Part shown: positions 32,765-41,867 of the stretch, piece after piece
Layout of the letters: each line of letters begins with the position of its first letter
Numbering within the stretch: position 1 is the first letter of the stretch
Assembly (NCBI RefSeq): GCF_900156875.1
Contig: NZ_LT707409.1
Location: forward strand, 117,700-181,699
Reading direction: 5' to 3'
Length of the DNA stretch: 64,000 nucleotides
Source of the DNA: Robertmurraya dakarensis
GTDB lineage: Bacteria > Bacillota > Bacilli > Bacillales > Cytobacillaceae
Translations under genes and position numbers: made by a program
The notes under the pieces: model-generated
What the model was told of the DNA's origin: nothing
What the model saw: the letters and a program-made list of their open reading frames with translations, nothing else
Databases searched by the model: none

Positions 32765-34435
32765 TTATTTATTAATTTTTGCTTCTTCTTGTTCTTGAAG
32801 TTTCCGCCAGAGGATTTTTCCGCTTCCGGATACAGGAAGCTGATCAAGGAACTGGATAATCCTTGGATATTTATAAGCAGCCATATGCTGTTTCGACCAT
32901 TCTATAATATCTTCCTCTGTAGTAGTCCCCTTGCTCTTCTCATTAAGAACGATAAATGCTTTAACCGTCTCACCGCGCCGTTCATCAGGTACGCCTATCA
33001 CACATGCGTTTTCGACTGCAGGGTGTTTATACAGCGTCATCTCCACCTCTGCTGGCCACACCTTGAACCCGGAAGCATTAATCATTCGCTTAACTCGGTC
33101 CACCAGGAAGAAATAACCTTCTTCGTCATAACGGGCAATATCCCCGGTTCGGAAGTATTCCTTTCCTTCAAATGTTACGAAGGCACTTCTTGTTTCATCA
33201 GGACGATTCCAGTACCCTTTGAACACTTGCGGCCCTCGGACAATTACTTCACCTTGTTCATTTGGTCCGAGTTCTTTTAGCGAAACTGGGTCAATTACTC
33301 TTGCGTCCACATCAAACTGCGGAACGCCGAGACATTGCAGCTTTGGTCGATCCAGCGGGTTTTGGTGAGTTTGCGAGATTGTTTCTGTCAAACCATAGCC
33401 TTCTACATAACGGACTCCTGTCAGTTCATAAAGTTTTTCACCAACCGCCTCAGGGAGTGGTGCACCACCGCCGCCGATCATGTTGAGAGAATCGATACGA
33501 TAGTTTTTTAGATTAGGATTCGCCAAGAAATCCACGACCATGGTGGAAATGTTCGTCCATCGTGTACACTGGTATCGTTCAACGAGCTTTAAGGCAACGT
33601 CTCGATCCCACCGCGTCATAATTACCATCGTGGATCCTAAGTAAATCGGTGCATTCATATTATGCTGCAGGCCAGTTACATGGTAAAGCGGAAGTGTGGA
33701 TAATCCAACGTCAGCTGGAGAAGATTGCGACCAGACAACGCCGCTTAAAAGCGTGGCTTGCAGTGTTTTATGTGTATGCATACAGCCTTTTGGTTTCCCT
33801 GTTGTTCCAGATGTATATGGCAAACAGCAAAGATCATCTGATTTTGCGCGAGCAGGAAGCGGTTCAATCCCAGCAGCTAAGGCTTGATTCCAGTCGATGA
33901 TTGCCGGTGATGGGAAAGATTGCTTAGGAGCAGCAACCACTTCAGGGACATTGTAATCCAAATTTTGCTGAGCATATTCTGAGTAAGCGGCAACAACAAT
34001 CGATTGAAGGGGAGTGGAACTTATGCAAGGTTCAATTTCAGGTACTAACTCTTGACCGGTAATGGCGACCTTTGCATCACAATCTGATAAGTAAAAGGCT
34101 ACTTCATCTTTTACATTCATTGGATTGATCGGCACGACAACCGCATCACAGCGCAAAATCGCATAAAAGGCAATAATGTACTGTGGTGAATTTTGCATAT
34201 ACAGAACAACTCGATCACCTTTTGCCACACCTAATTCTTTTTGGAGGTAGCCAGCTAGTTGATTTACCTCCTTATAGAGCTGTGAATAGGTCATTTCTGA
34301 GCCGTAAAAAACAATTGCTCTTTTATTGGGGTAACGCTTATTAGTCATTTCCAAGTTGTCATAAATCGTTGATTCTGGAATCGGTAAAGATTTCGGTAAA
34401 CGCTTTGGCCAAAATTCGTAATGTCTAGTAAACAT
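32765..34435 (-). CDS. long-chain acyl-CoA synthetase (AMP-forming)
   Basis: A 556-aa ANL-superfamily ligase. CLPYTSGTTGKPKGCMHTH (about 191-209) is the P-loop, GYGLTETISQTH the A5 region, FRTGDIARYDEEGYFFLVDRVKRMI the A7/A8 region, and SGSGKILWRKL the C-terminal catalytic lysine motif. It is distinct in sequence from the ligase at 29851, so the two probably differ in substrate. The start at 34435 (MFTRHYEFW) has AGGTGGTG upstream; the frame continues to 34498 without a ribosome site. Confidence 0.9.
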   Translation of the reverse strand: MFTRHYEFWPKRLPKSLPIPESTIYDNLEMTNKRYPNKRAIVFYGSEMTYSQLYKEVNQLAGYLQKELGVAKGDRVVLYMQNSPQYIIAFYAILRCDAVVVPINPMNVKDEVAFYLSDCDAKVAITGQELVPEIEPCISSTPLQSIVVAAYSEYAQQNLDYNVPEVVAAPKQSFPSPAIIDWNQALAAGIEPLPARAKSDDLCCLPYTSGTTGKPKGCMHTHKTLQATLLSGVVWSQSSPADVGLSTLPLYHVTGLQHNMNAPIYLGSTMVIMTRWDRDVALKLVERYQCTRWTNISTMVVDFLANPNLKNYRIDSLNMIGGGGAPLPEAVGEKLYELTGVRYVEGYGLTETISQTHQNPLDRPKLQCLGVPQFDVDARVIDPVSLKELGPNEQGEVIVRGPQVFKGYWNRPDETRSAFVTFEGKEYFRTGDIARYDEEGYFFLVDRVKRMINASGFKVWPAEVEMTLYKHPAVENACVIGVPDERRGETVKAFIVLNEKSKGTTTEEDIIEWSKQHMAAYKYPRIIQFLDQLPVSGSGKILWRKLQEQEEAKINK

Positions 34436-34653
34436 AAAAATGGTCACCACCTGTGAAAGATTTTGCGAACGAAACTGCAATCGCTTACAATAATACATAA
34501 TCTAAATATAGTTGAATATTCAGAAAAAATAAAATATTTTGCGGTATTTTTTTAAAAAAAATGGACATAGAGACATTGAAACCTTTTCCTTCTAATTTAT
34601 AAAAAGATCGCGTATAATTTATATAATTCCTATGTGAAAGGTTGGTATTGACG

Positions 34654-35082
34654 ATGGGAACTAAAATCCAGTCTATTCCGAGACCGCTTGTGAGATTAAA
34701 TCAATGGTTGATTGTCTTAGGTGTATTGTGCACGTGGATACTGCAGAATGAATTATTTTTATTAGTGCCGTTGTTAGCGGGCATTTGCGGTTTGGTGTTT
34801 AAGGTTAATCCTATTATTAAAATTGGAAAAGTATTTTTGAGAAAACATCCATCTGAATACATTCCAGAAGACTTTGAACAGCAGCAGTTTAATCAGCTTA
34901 TTGCAGTTGTCTGTCTATCGATAGCGTTTGTTAGCTATTCGTTGGGCTGGGCTACTGTCGGTATGACTTTTACGATTATGGTCGCATTAGCAGCAATTAT
35001 TGCAATACTTGGTTTTTGTATCGGCTGTTATATCCGTTTTCAGTGGCAGCAGTATTCTTATAGAAAAAGTTTGAAAAATTAA
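34654..35082 (+). CDS. DUF4395 family membrane protein
   Basis: 142 aa with about four membrane segments: QWLIVLGVLCTWILQNELFLLVPLLAGI is a tight hairpin, and two more helices follow near 80-130. IPRPLVRLNQ at the start is typical of DUF4395 proteins, whose function is unknown; some are joined to thioredoxin-like genes. The start is uncertain: TTG 34648 has AAAGG at better spacing, while ATG 34654 is conventional. TATAAT at about 34614 is a plausible -10. Confidence 0.7.
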   Translation: MGTKIQSIPRPLVRLNQWLIVLGVLCTWILQNELFLLVPLLAGICGLVFKVNPIIKIGKVFLRKHPSEYIPEDFEQQQFNQLIAVVCLSIAFVSYSLGWATVGMTFTIMVALAAIIAILGFCIGCYIRFQWQQYSYRKSLKN

Positions 35083-35086
35083 CAGA

Positions 35087-35157
35087 GCAGCAGAAATAAC
35101 AGCACTCTAATTGTTTGATCATGTATCTAACAATTGGAGTGCTGTTATTTCTGCTGC
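35087..35157. terminator. very long bidirectional terminator hairpin
   Basis: A 29-bp stem with a single G-U, beginning GCAGCAGAAATAACAGC and closing over a 13-nt loop, lies between two convergent genes. T-rich sequence follows it on the plus strand. Confidence 0.85.
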
Positions 35158-35162
35158 CTCTT

Positions 35163-35513
35163 TTATTTAAAAGTCCAATAATTATTCAGTGTGAAGTTGA
35201 TCAATGGAATAATTAACGTAGTGACCAACTCCCCAATTGTATAGTGAAGTGATAACACTTTGACAATGATAAACATAATGATAAAGTTTAAAATAAAACC
35301 AATAAAAGCAGCAATAAAAAAGCGCATTAATCTACTATGAGAGAAGTCGCTGACAAAGGTATATTTTTTGTTTAGCATAAATGAAATAATCGTCATGATG
35401 ATAAACGAAATGGCCGATGCGAGTAATGGATCCTCCTCAAAGAATTCGACCATAATAAATACACAAAGAAAGTAAACAACTGTGCTTATACAGCCAACCA
35501 AACTATATTTCAT
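35163..35513 (-). CDS. GtrA-like membrane protein
   Basis: 116 aa with four membrane segments and the GtrA ending INFTLNNYWTFK. GtrA family members help move lipid-linked sugars across the membrane for cell-surface glycosylation. The start ATG at 35513 overlaps the upstream stop by ATGA. No glycosyltransferase is adjacent; the upstream gene is a fragment of an MprF-like protein, so the original neighbour may have been lost. Confidence 0.85.
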   Translation of the reverse strand: MKYSLVGCISTVVYFLCVFIMVEFFEEDPLLASAISFIIMTIISFMLNKKYTFVSDFSHSRLMRFFIAAFIGFILNFIIMFIIVKVLSLHYTIGELVTTLIIPLINFTLNNYWTFK

Positions 35514-35758
35514 AAATTTAATTCTTCGCCGATGGGGTCACCTAATACAACTAATTTATTTGCAAACCGCTTATAGACGAATAACATATTTCGGTCTTTC
35601 GTCCAAAAGAGTTCCTTATCTTGAAGGAAAATAAGATGCGAGGCATGATTGCCGCCATTTTCTTTTAAAAAGGAAAGTAATAAATCAAATTCAGATGAAG
35701 TTAACGCTTTTTTCACCTTGTGTTTTTTTCTAAAGGAATGAATCATCATACTAAACAT
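35510..35758 (-). pseudogene. N-terminal remnant of an MprF-like DUF2156 domain
   Basis: 82 aa starting at ATG 35758 with AGGAGG seven bases upstream. ENGGNHASHLIFLQDKELFW and FVYKRFANKLVVLGDPIGEE match the opening of the C-terminal lysyl/alanyl-phosphatidylglycerol synthase domain of MprF, which is normally about 300 aa. The frame ends directly after DPIGEE at a TGA overlapping the GtrA start; no continuation is found in any frame. It is either a deletion remnant or a translated leader retained for coupling to gtrA. Confidence 0.7.
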
Positions 35759-35909
35759 GTAGGTTTCCTCCTGATAAAAATCACCTATTAAATAATACCA
35801 CATAGAAGGTTAATAGAAACTATAAACTTTTTATCAAGAGCAGGTAAGATTTAGAATGTGGAAATTGAGGCAGAGGGAAGCAGATACTAGTGAAATAATT
35901 CATATTTAA

Positions 35910-35955
35910 GGCCAGTCTACCATAGCAGCAGAGACTGGCCAGAGTTTTTATTTTT
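35910..35955. terminator. hairpin downstream of the thioesterase gene
   Basis: GGCCAGTCT pairs with AGACTGGCC over a 13-nt loop. The T run is better on the plus strand; on the minus strand only weak T content follows. Confidence 0.5.
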
Positions 35956-36424
35956 TCAGCTGTTTGCGCGGAATCCCAATCTTACGGCCAGCATTTTCTG
36001 GCCAAGGATCATTCTTCGTTTTGTCATACGCTTCTTTAAGAGCATTTTGAATTTTCTCCGGAAAGCGACCGGCTTTTCTCGTTATCTGGCTGACAGCAAG
36101 GAACATGCTTTCACAAGTTGCCAGCAAATCTCCGTCGGCATTTCGCATTTCTTCATAAAAATGAATTCTTTTTTCGTCATATTGCAATATTCTTCCGAAT
36201 ATTTTGAAATCTTTCCCTTCAGTAATCTCTTTAAAGTATGAGATATGTGTTTCTAAAGTGAAAATGGTCAATTGATTTTCTTCTCGACCAGCATCATCAA
36301 ATCCAATTGAACCGGTAAACTTGCCTGATGCCTTATTAAAGACCAAATAGTAGGCTGTAACGTTCATATGCTGGTTGTGATCTAAGTACTTTTCTTTTAC
36401 ATAATCCTCGTATAATAGTTCCAT
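35948..36424 (-). CDS. hotdog-fold acyl-CoA thioesterase family protein
   Basis: A 158-aa 4HBT-like protein. VKEKYLDHNQHMNVTAYYLVF (about 9-29) holds the Asp/His-Asn-His segment that opens the active helix in these thioesterases, followed by beta strands TLETHISYFKEITEGKDFKIFGRI. It hydrolyses an acyl-CoA, possibly a short or branched one; similar proteins are linked to betainyl-/carnitine-CoA metabolism. ATG 36424 has GGAGGTAAAG upstream. Confidence 0.8.
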   Translation of the reverse strand: MELLYEDYVKEKYLDHNQHMNVTAYYLVFNKASGKFTGSIGFDDAGREENQLTIFTLETHISYFKEITEGKDFKIFGRILQYDEKRIHFYEEMRNADGDLLATCESMFLAVSQITRKAGRFPEKIQNALKEAYDKTKNDPWPENAGRKIGIPRKQLKK

Positions 36425-36572
36425 GACTTTACCTCCTGTATCGATATTTATATTATTCTACATGTTTCGTTGATTTCCTGTTAAAGTTGGCGAATTTCAG
36501 ATCCTGAATAAAATTTCCATCCTAACAAATAATTTAATTGAACTCTGAAAAAAGAATGGGAGGCCGAAAGAA

Positions 36573-36710
36573 ATGGATAAGAATAAGTACCCATTTGCCA
36601 ACTTGAACGATCAAGATCTTCAGCAGGTAAATCAACTTGAAAAAAAGCTAAGTGAAGAAAAAGGCGAAGAAGTCATTCTCATTGCGTATGAAGATGATAA
36701 TAATCAATAA
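36573..36710 (+). CDS. small conserved-looking 45-aa protein
   Basis: A short frame starts at ATG 36573 with GGGAGG nine bases upstream: it begins MDKNKYPFANLNDQDLQQV and ends EEVILIAYEDDNNQ. The composition is acidic and helical followed by one beta strand, with no membrane segment. The strong ribosome site, codon use like its neighbours and a downstream terminator support a real gene. The function is unknown. Confidence 0.65.
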   Translation: MDKNKYPFANLNDQDLQQVNQLEKKLSEEKGEEVILIAYEDDNNQ

Positions 36711-36784
36711 AAATTTAAAGTGACCATCTTACTCGTAAACGGGCTCTCTTTAAAGGGGCAAAACAGTAGATCGCAATGCAATTA

Positions 36785-36820
36785 GGGTGCGAAATCGTCG
36801 TGATTTCTCACCCTTTTGTT
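36785..36820 (+). terminator. rho-independent terminator after the small protein
   Basis: GGGTGCGAAATC pairs with GATTTCTCACCC over GTCGT (one mismatch), followed by TTTTGTT. Confidence 0.8.
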
Positions 36821-37036
36821 ATGGCTATATTGAGGGTTTTGGGTGAATTTCATAAGTTATTTAACCAGTTACATCTTTTGCACATCAAAAGAGAACCCGT
36901 TACTCACTCGTGAGGTGGTTATTCTATTCTTTTGAAACCCTTGAAGTAGACATGACTGCCAATCTTAGGGATAATTTTCTTGTGCTTAACTTTAATTGAG
37001 TTGATTTTGAGTAATCTATCGAGAGAAGGGTCAAAA

Positions 37037-37696
37037 ATGAAGGTCATTGGAATTGATTTGTCCGGTCCCAGCAATCATAGGGACACGTTTCTGGCTGTTT
37101 TTGAAAAAAAGGAAAATGAACTAAGCTTTGTTAAATGTGACGGAAACTTGAGTGATGAAGACATACTAAATGAGATTGCTGCACTGGCGCAGGTCGATGA
37201 AGTTGTGATTGGAATTGATGCCCCTTTATCTTATCAAGATGGAGGAGGAGACAGAAAATCTGATAGGGAATTGCGAAAGTTTATCGTGAAGCTGGGGATG
37301 AGGTCTGGTTCGATCATGCCGCCAACATTAACGAAGATGGTTTATTTGACACTTAGAGGGATTAGGTTAAGCAGAGAAATTTCAGGAATCGTCACAGCCC
37401 ATCCCATTTCGATCGTGGAAGTGCACCCAGGGGCTGTCATGGGTTCAAGAGTTCATCCGAAAGAACTGTCATTTGTCTTAACCTATAAGCAGGAAATAGA
37501 ATCGCGAAATTTCTTATTAAAATGGCTTACACATCAAGGTTTGAAGGGAATCCCAAGCTTAGTCGCCGATGAAACTCATTCACTAGATGCATGCGCGGCG
37601 GCTTTGGGTGCTTGGCATTGGAAAGATTCCGCATATTCCCCGAAATGGTTATTTCCTGCCGATCCACCTCTTCACCCTTTTGTATATTGTTGTTGA
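37037..37696 (+). CDS. DUF429 family protein (RNase H-like fold)
   Basis: 219 aa. VIGIDLSGPSNHRDTFLAVF at the N-terminus and VVIGIDAPLSYQDGGGDRKSDRELR (about 63-87) are the two acidic strands of DUF429, a predicted nuclease with an RNase H fold; HSLDACAAALGAW near 188-200 supplies another conserved Asp. ATG 37037 has GAGAAGGG upstream, while the frame further 5' (36980) lacks one. It has no neighbours in common orientation. The activity has not been established for the family, as far as I know. Confidence 0.8.
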   Translation: MKVIGIDLSGPSNHRDTFLAVFEKKENELSFVKCDGNLSDEDILNEIAALAQVDEVVIGIDAPLSYQDGGGDRKSDRELRKFIVKLGMRSGSIMPPTLTKMVYLTLRGIRLSREISGIVTAHPISIVEVHPGAVMGSRVHPKELSFVLTYKQEIESRNFLLKWLTHQGLKGIPSLVADETHSLDACAAALGAWHWKDSAYSPKWLFPADPPLHPFVYCC

Positions 37697-37892
37697 AATT
37701 TCGCAAATGATGAAAGAAAAACAAGTGGCTGATTACGACTGTGATCGATTTGCTGCGTTTTGTATTAGATTGTGCAGATTTATGTCATATTCTGCGCTTT
37801 CCTAGGAAATGTTTCTAATTTTGGAAGTTCGCTTAGAAATTTAGTATAGTAATGAATGCAAAAGATATTTTTTTCAAAGGAGATTTGGTGAA

Positions 37893-38717
37893 ATGAAATT
37901 TGTTACATTAAACAATGGTGTTAAAATGCCGCAACTTGGATTTGGAGTTTGGCAAGTTGAAAACGACGAAGCAACAACGGCAGTAGCGAAAGCTCTTGAA
38001 GTGGGCTATACGTCCATTGACACTGCGATGATTTATCAAAATGAAGAGGGTGTTGGAAAAGCGCTTAAGGAATCTTCTGTCCCTCGTGAGGAATTATTTA
38101 TTACTACAAAAGTATGGAATAGTGATCATGGATATGAAAACACTCTGCGTGCCTTTGATGAAAGCTTAGAAAGATTAGGACTTGAATATGTTGATCTCTA
38201 TTTGATTCATTGGCCTGCACCTCAATACGATGAGTATGTTGATACATATAAAGCATTAGAAAAGCTGTACCATGATGGGAAAGTGAAGGCTATTGGCGTT
38301 TGTAACTTTGAAATTCCACATTTGGAACGACTTTTAAAAGAATGTGAAGTTGTACCTGTACTAAATCAAGTCGAATGTCACCCGTATCTATCACAAAATG
38401 AATTAAAAGAGTTTTGTGCTAAACATGATATTTATGTTGAGGCATGGAGTCCGCTTGAGCAAGGGGGAGAAGTGCTGCAAGACGAAGCGGTGATGAAAAT
38501 TGCTAAAAATCATGGAAAAACACCTGCTCAAGTCGTGCTGCGCTGGCATCTGCAAAATAATACGATCGTGATCCCAAAATCCGTTACTCCATCAAGGATA
38601 GAAGAAAACTTCCAAGTTTTTGACTTTGAACTTACTTCCGAGGAAATGAATGAAATCCATAAATTAAATAAGGATAGACGCAGAGGACCGCATCCGAATG
38701 ATATGAATGTTCGATAG
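37893..38717 (+). CDS. aldo/keto reductase (YvgN/YtbE-like)
   Basis: A 274-aa NADPH-dependent reductase with the AKR tetrad visible: Asp in SIDTAMIY (about 49), Tyr in the same motif (54), Lys in FITTKVWN (about 79), His in LIHWPAP (about 110). IPKSVTPSRIEEN near 229-241 is the NADP-binding signature. It probably reduces glyoxals and other reactive aldehydes. ATG 37893 has AAAGGAGAT upstream. A terminator follows. Confidence 0.92.
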   Translation: MKFVTLNNGVKMPQLGFGVWQVENDEATTAVAKALEVGYTSIDTAMIYQNEEGVGKALKESSVPREELFITTKVWNSDHGYENTLRAFDESLERLGLEYVDLYLIHWPAPQYDEYVDTYKALEKLYHDGKVKAIGVCNFEIPHLERLLKECEVVPVLNQVECHPYLSQNELKEFCAKHDIYVEAWSPLEQGGEVLQDEAVMKIAKNHGKTPAQVVLRWHLQNNTIVIPKSVTPSRIEENFQVFDFELTSEEMNEIHKLNKDRRRGPHPNDMNVR

Positions 38718-38734
38718 GGGATACTGCAACAGAT

Positions 38735-38765
38735 GGGGCCAGAGAAGTTCTCTGGTCTTTTTGTG
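38735..38765 (+). terminator. rho-independent terminator
   Basis: GGCCAGAGAA pairs with TTCTCTGGTC (one G-U), followed by T5. Confidence 0.85.
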
Positions 38766-39005
38766 TTTGTGAACAATTCCGTCAGAAAATCCACTTTCAC
38801 TCTACTTTTCATGCAATGATTGTAAAAAAATGTAATCTTCATTAAGAGAAAACAAAGCACTTTCTCTCTCTAACTTAATAATTACATAAAATTACCAAAT
38901 CGTACATAATAGATATTTTTATCCTAAAAGGATACTTTAACTACTGTATGCATTTTAGATGCGATGCTTTGTCGATTAGCAATTAAGGTTAAGGAGATTG
39001 ATACG

Positions 39006-40100
39006 ATGAAAAGTAGATTTATGGGAAAATTGAGTATTTTTACTGTTCTTTTTGTACTTTTTCTCGCATTTATACCTACTAAAGGTTTTGCTAATGAGTC
39101 TATGCTGCCTGAGGCGCCTGTTTTTTTTGATGGGAAGCCGTATGATACCAAGTATGCAATGAGGAATGGCCATTTCCTTGTGCCCGCGATTTTCCTCAAG
39201 CATGCCGGTGTTTTGGTAGATTGGGATCCGAAATGGCGTTCAGTTGTGTTCCAGGCGAAAGGAAATAAGTTTGCTGTACATACAGGAAAGAAGTTTACTG
39301 ATGATTATGACGGTGCAACACGGACATGGAAAAGAGGTGTACTGTCAACAGAGCCATTTGAGTTTGAGGGCGAAGTATTTGTTCCACTAATCGATGTTGC
39401 AAAAAAACTGGATATGGATGTACGGTTTGATTCCAAAATCAATCGAACATTTATTACAACAAAGATTCCAGAGCAGTCTAATCTTGTTCGTTCTGTAAAT
39501 AGTCCCAAGAAGCTTGTCGCCCTTACTTTTGATGATGGGCCAGAAGATTATTACACTCCTATGATTTTAGATATTTTGAAAGAAAAAGGCGTACCCGCAA
39601 CATTCTTTGTTATGGGTCAGAAAGTCAATCAGTTTCCAGAAATGATGAGGCGTATTGTGAATGAAGGTCATTCGTTTGGCAATCATACATTGTCCCATCC
39701 TGACTTAAGAAAAGGGTGGTCATCAGATGTTAGAGAGGAAATCCAGTCGACACAGCAAGTATTGGGAAAAGTTATAGGGAAAAAATCAGATATATTTCGT
39801 CCTCCATATGGTGCGATCACAAAAGCCGACCAAATTGTACTAAGTCAGATAGGTTTGAGAGGGATTGGATGGTCTGTTGATACACTGGATTGGAGTGGAA
39901 TGTCCGCAGAAGGAATCTTAGAAATTGTACAAAGACAAATCACACCAGGAGGAGTTGTGCTGCAACATAATTTCCAAGATGGACGATTGCTTGATGGTAC
40001 TGTTAAAGCACTTCCGCAAATAATAGAAGAGTTGCAAGCCCAAGGATACACATTCGTAACAATCCAAACGCTGCTGGATATAGGAGAGGCGGTCTATTAA
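39006..40100 (+). CDS. secreted polysaccharide deacetylase with N-terminal stalk domain
   Basis: 364 aa. Signal peptide at about 1-28; a copper-amine-oxidase-N/stalk-like domain at about 38-150 (GHFLVPAIFLKHAGVLVDWD, VFVPLIDVAKKLDMDV); then a NodB domain with TFDDGP (about 177), HTLSHPDL (zinc His pair, about 225-232), RPPYGA (about 259) and a C-terminal LQHNF motif. It removes acetyl groups from cell-wall glycans such as peptidoglycan. ATG 39006 follows AAGGAGATTG. Confidence 0.9.
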   Translation: MKSRFMGKLSIFTVLFVLFLAFIPTKGFANESMLPEAPVFFDGKPYDTKYAMRNGHFLVPAIFLKHAGVLVDWDPKWRSVVFQAKGNKFAVHTGKKFTDDYDGATRTWKRGVLSTEPFEFEGEVFVPLIDVAKKLDMDVRFDSKINRTFITTKIPEQSNLVRSVNSPKKLVALTFDDGPEDYYTPMILDILKEKGVPATFFVMGQKVNQFPEMMRRIVNEGHSFGNHTLSHPDLRKGWSSDVREEIQSTQQVLGKVIGKKSDIFRPPYGAITKADQIVLSQIGLRGIGWSVDTLDWSGMSAEGILEIVQRQITPGGVVLQHNFQDGRLLDGTVKALPQIIEELQAQGYTFVTIQTLLDIGEAVY

Positions 40101-40113
40101 TTCAAAGCTTTCA

Positions 40114-40145
40114 GGAATCAGCAATGGTAGCTGGTTCCTTTTTTG
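40114..40145 (+). terminator. rho-independent terminator
   Basis: GGAATCAGC-aatggta-GCTGGTTCC with T6. Confidence 0.85.
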
Positions 40146-40288
40146 CATGTTCATACGAGTACTCTAAGATAATTGTACACTTGGACCCGCCGTATGTAAC
40201 GGGGTATTGGGTGAATACAATGGTTTTAATAGGTTTGCATGAATATGTATTTTTGTATTTAAAAATGCTTTGTAGATGGGCGCACTGT

Positions 40289-40302
40289 TGAAAACGTTTA
40301 CA
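40289..40302 (+). promoter_or_regulatory. consensus CcpA cre site upstream of glnA
   Basis: TGAAAACGTTTACA fits the cre consensus at every position. Its centre lies about 83 bp before the predicted transcription start, the distance seen at CcpA-activated promoters rather than repressed ones. Confidence 0.65.
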
Positions 40303-40343
40303 AGATTAAGAGCATAAATATTCAACAAATAGTGACAAAGTGG

Positions 40344-40372
40344 TTGTCAAATTTAATAGATTTCTCTATAAT
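40344..40372 (+). promoter_or_regulatory. sigma-A promoter of glnA
   Basis: TTGTCA (40344-40349), 17 bp, TATAAT (40367-40372). No clear GlnR/TnrA palindrome (TGTNA-N7-TNACA) was found in this region. Confidence 0.75.
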
Positions 40373-40429
40373 TTAATTATTATAAAAACATGTAACGAAA
40401 TATAACTTGGGGATGAGAGGTAATATAAC

Positions 40430-41779
40430 GTGACTAATGCTATAGCATTAACTTCAACTTTAGAACAAATAAAAGAAACGATACATAATAAAAGTGTTGA
40501 ACTGCTGCACTTGCAATTTGTTGATATTGAGGGGATTTTAAAGCAGGTAACAGTAACCGCTGAACAATTAGATGATGTGGCAGATGGAAAACAGATGTTT
40601 GATGGCTCATCTATTAAAGGATTTTCTCCGATTAATAAATCAGATCTTTATTTACAGCCGGATCTTTCTACTTTTGCTGTTCTTCCTTGGACAGAAGAAG
40701 AAGGGTATGCAGAAGCCCGATTTCTATGTTCCGTTGTCAATCCGGACGGCACTCTTTTTGAAGGGGACACAAGAAATGTTTTAAGAAAGACAGTTGAGCG
40801 TGCGGCGGACCAAGGCTATACGATTTCCGTAGGTCCTGAACTAGAGTTTTTCCTTTTTAAAAATGATGAAGATGGATATGCGACTCGAGTATTAGGTGAT
40901 CGTTCAGGTTACTTTGAACCATCACCGCATGACCTTGGAGAACGTGTTCGTCTTGAAATCTATCGCGCTTTAAAAAAGATGGGCTTTACCATTGAAGCTT
41001 CTCACACTGAGGTAGCAGAAGGGCAGCACGAAATTAACTTTAAATACGCTGACGTGCTCACTGCAGCAGACCTGGCCACTACCTACAAATGGGTCGTGAA
41101 GACAGTAGCACAGAAATTTGGAATGCATGCGACGTTTATGCCAAAGCCAGTGTTTGGAATAGCTGGTTCTGGGATGCACGTGAATATGTCCTTCTTTAAA
41201 GGAAGTGAAAATGCATTTTATGATCCTTCAGATGAGCTGCAGTTATCAAAGGAAGCTTATCACTTTATTGCAGGTGTATTAGAAAATGTTAGCAGCTTTG
41301 CGGCGGTAACGAATCCGCTGGTTAACTCTTACAAGCGTTTGGTTCCTGGTTATGAAGCACCTTGTTATTTGGCTTGGTCTGCCTCTAACCGTTCAGCCCT
41401 TATCCGTATTCCAGCAAAAAAAGGGATTGCGACACGTGTAGAATTACGCTGTCCAGATCCAGCTGCTAATCCTTATTTAACCTTTGCTGTGATTGCATCG
41501 GCAGGTTTGGACGGAATTGAAAAAGGATTAGAAGCTCCTGCTCCTGTAAACGAAGATATTTTCCATATGAGTGAAGAGCAGCGGGCATTTAATGGGATTG
41601 ACAGCCTGCCAGAAAGCTTAAGAGATGCAATTGATGCATTAGAATCTGGAGATATTGCTTATAAAACACTTGGCGAACATGTGTTTAGAGAATATGTTTC
41701 ATTGAAAAAAGCAGAATGGAATAGCTATCGTACGGCTGTTCATGCTTGGGAAATGGAGAATTATCAAACGAAATTTTAA
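40430..41779 (+). CDS. glnA: glutamine synthetase, type I
   Basis: A 449-aa GSI enzyme that makes glutamine from glutamate, ammonia and ATP. FDGSSIKGF (about 58-66) is the N-terminal signature, VGPELEFFLF (about 130) the metal-binding strand, GMHVNMSFF (about 244-252) and KRLVPGYEAPCYLAWSASNRS (about 302-322) the ATP/glutamate signatures, and no adenylylation Tyr segment is visible. The length matches Gram-positive GlnA. GTG 40430 follows GAGAGGTAATAT. It is unusual that no glnR gene precedes it, and a cre site is present instead; it may be a second glutamine synthetase. Confidence 0.93.
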   Translation: MTNAIALTSTLEQIKETIHNKSVELLHLQFVDIEGILKQVTVTAEQLDDVADGKQMFDGSSIKGFSPINKSDLYLQPDLSTFAVLPWTEEEGYAEARFLCSVVNPDGTLFEGDTRNVLRKTVERAADQGYTISVGPELEFFLFKNDEDGYATRVLGDRSGYFEPSPHDLGERVRLEIYRALKKMGFTIEASHTEVAEGQHEINFKYADVLTAADLATTYKWVVKTVAQKFGMHATFMPKPVFGIAGSGMHVNMSFFKGSENAFYDPSDELQLSKEAYHFIAGVLENVSSFAAVTNPLVNSYKRLVPGYEAPCYLAWSASNRSALIRIPAKKGIATRVELRCPDPAANPYLTFAVIASAGLDGIEKGLEAPAPVNEDIFHMSEEQRAFNGIDSLPESLRDAIDALESGDIAYKTLGEHVFREYVSLKKAEWNSYRTAVHAWEMENYQTKF

Positions 41780-41785
41780 TATACA

Positions 41786-41830
41786 AAGAAAGAAGGCGAA
41801 TTCCTGGGAGTATTCGCCTTCTTTCTTATT
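41786..41830 (+). terminator. rho-independent terminator of glnA
   Basis: AAGAAAGAAGGCGAAT pairs perfectly with ATTCGCCTTCTTTCTT over a 10-nt loop. Confidence 0.9.
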
Positions 41831-41867
41831 GATTAGATTGATTTGCAAGCCTGAGGTATCAAAAAAA

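Noticed and set aside
40303..40430. GlnR/TnrA box in the glnA promoter
   Set aside because: TGTCAAATTTAATAGA has only one convincing half-site; the second half of TGTNA-N7-TNACA is absent.
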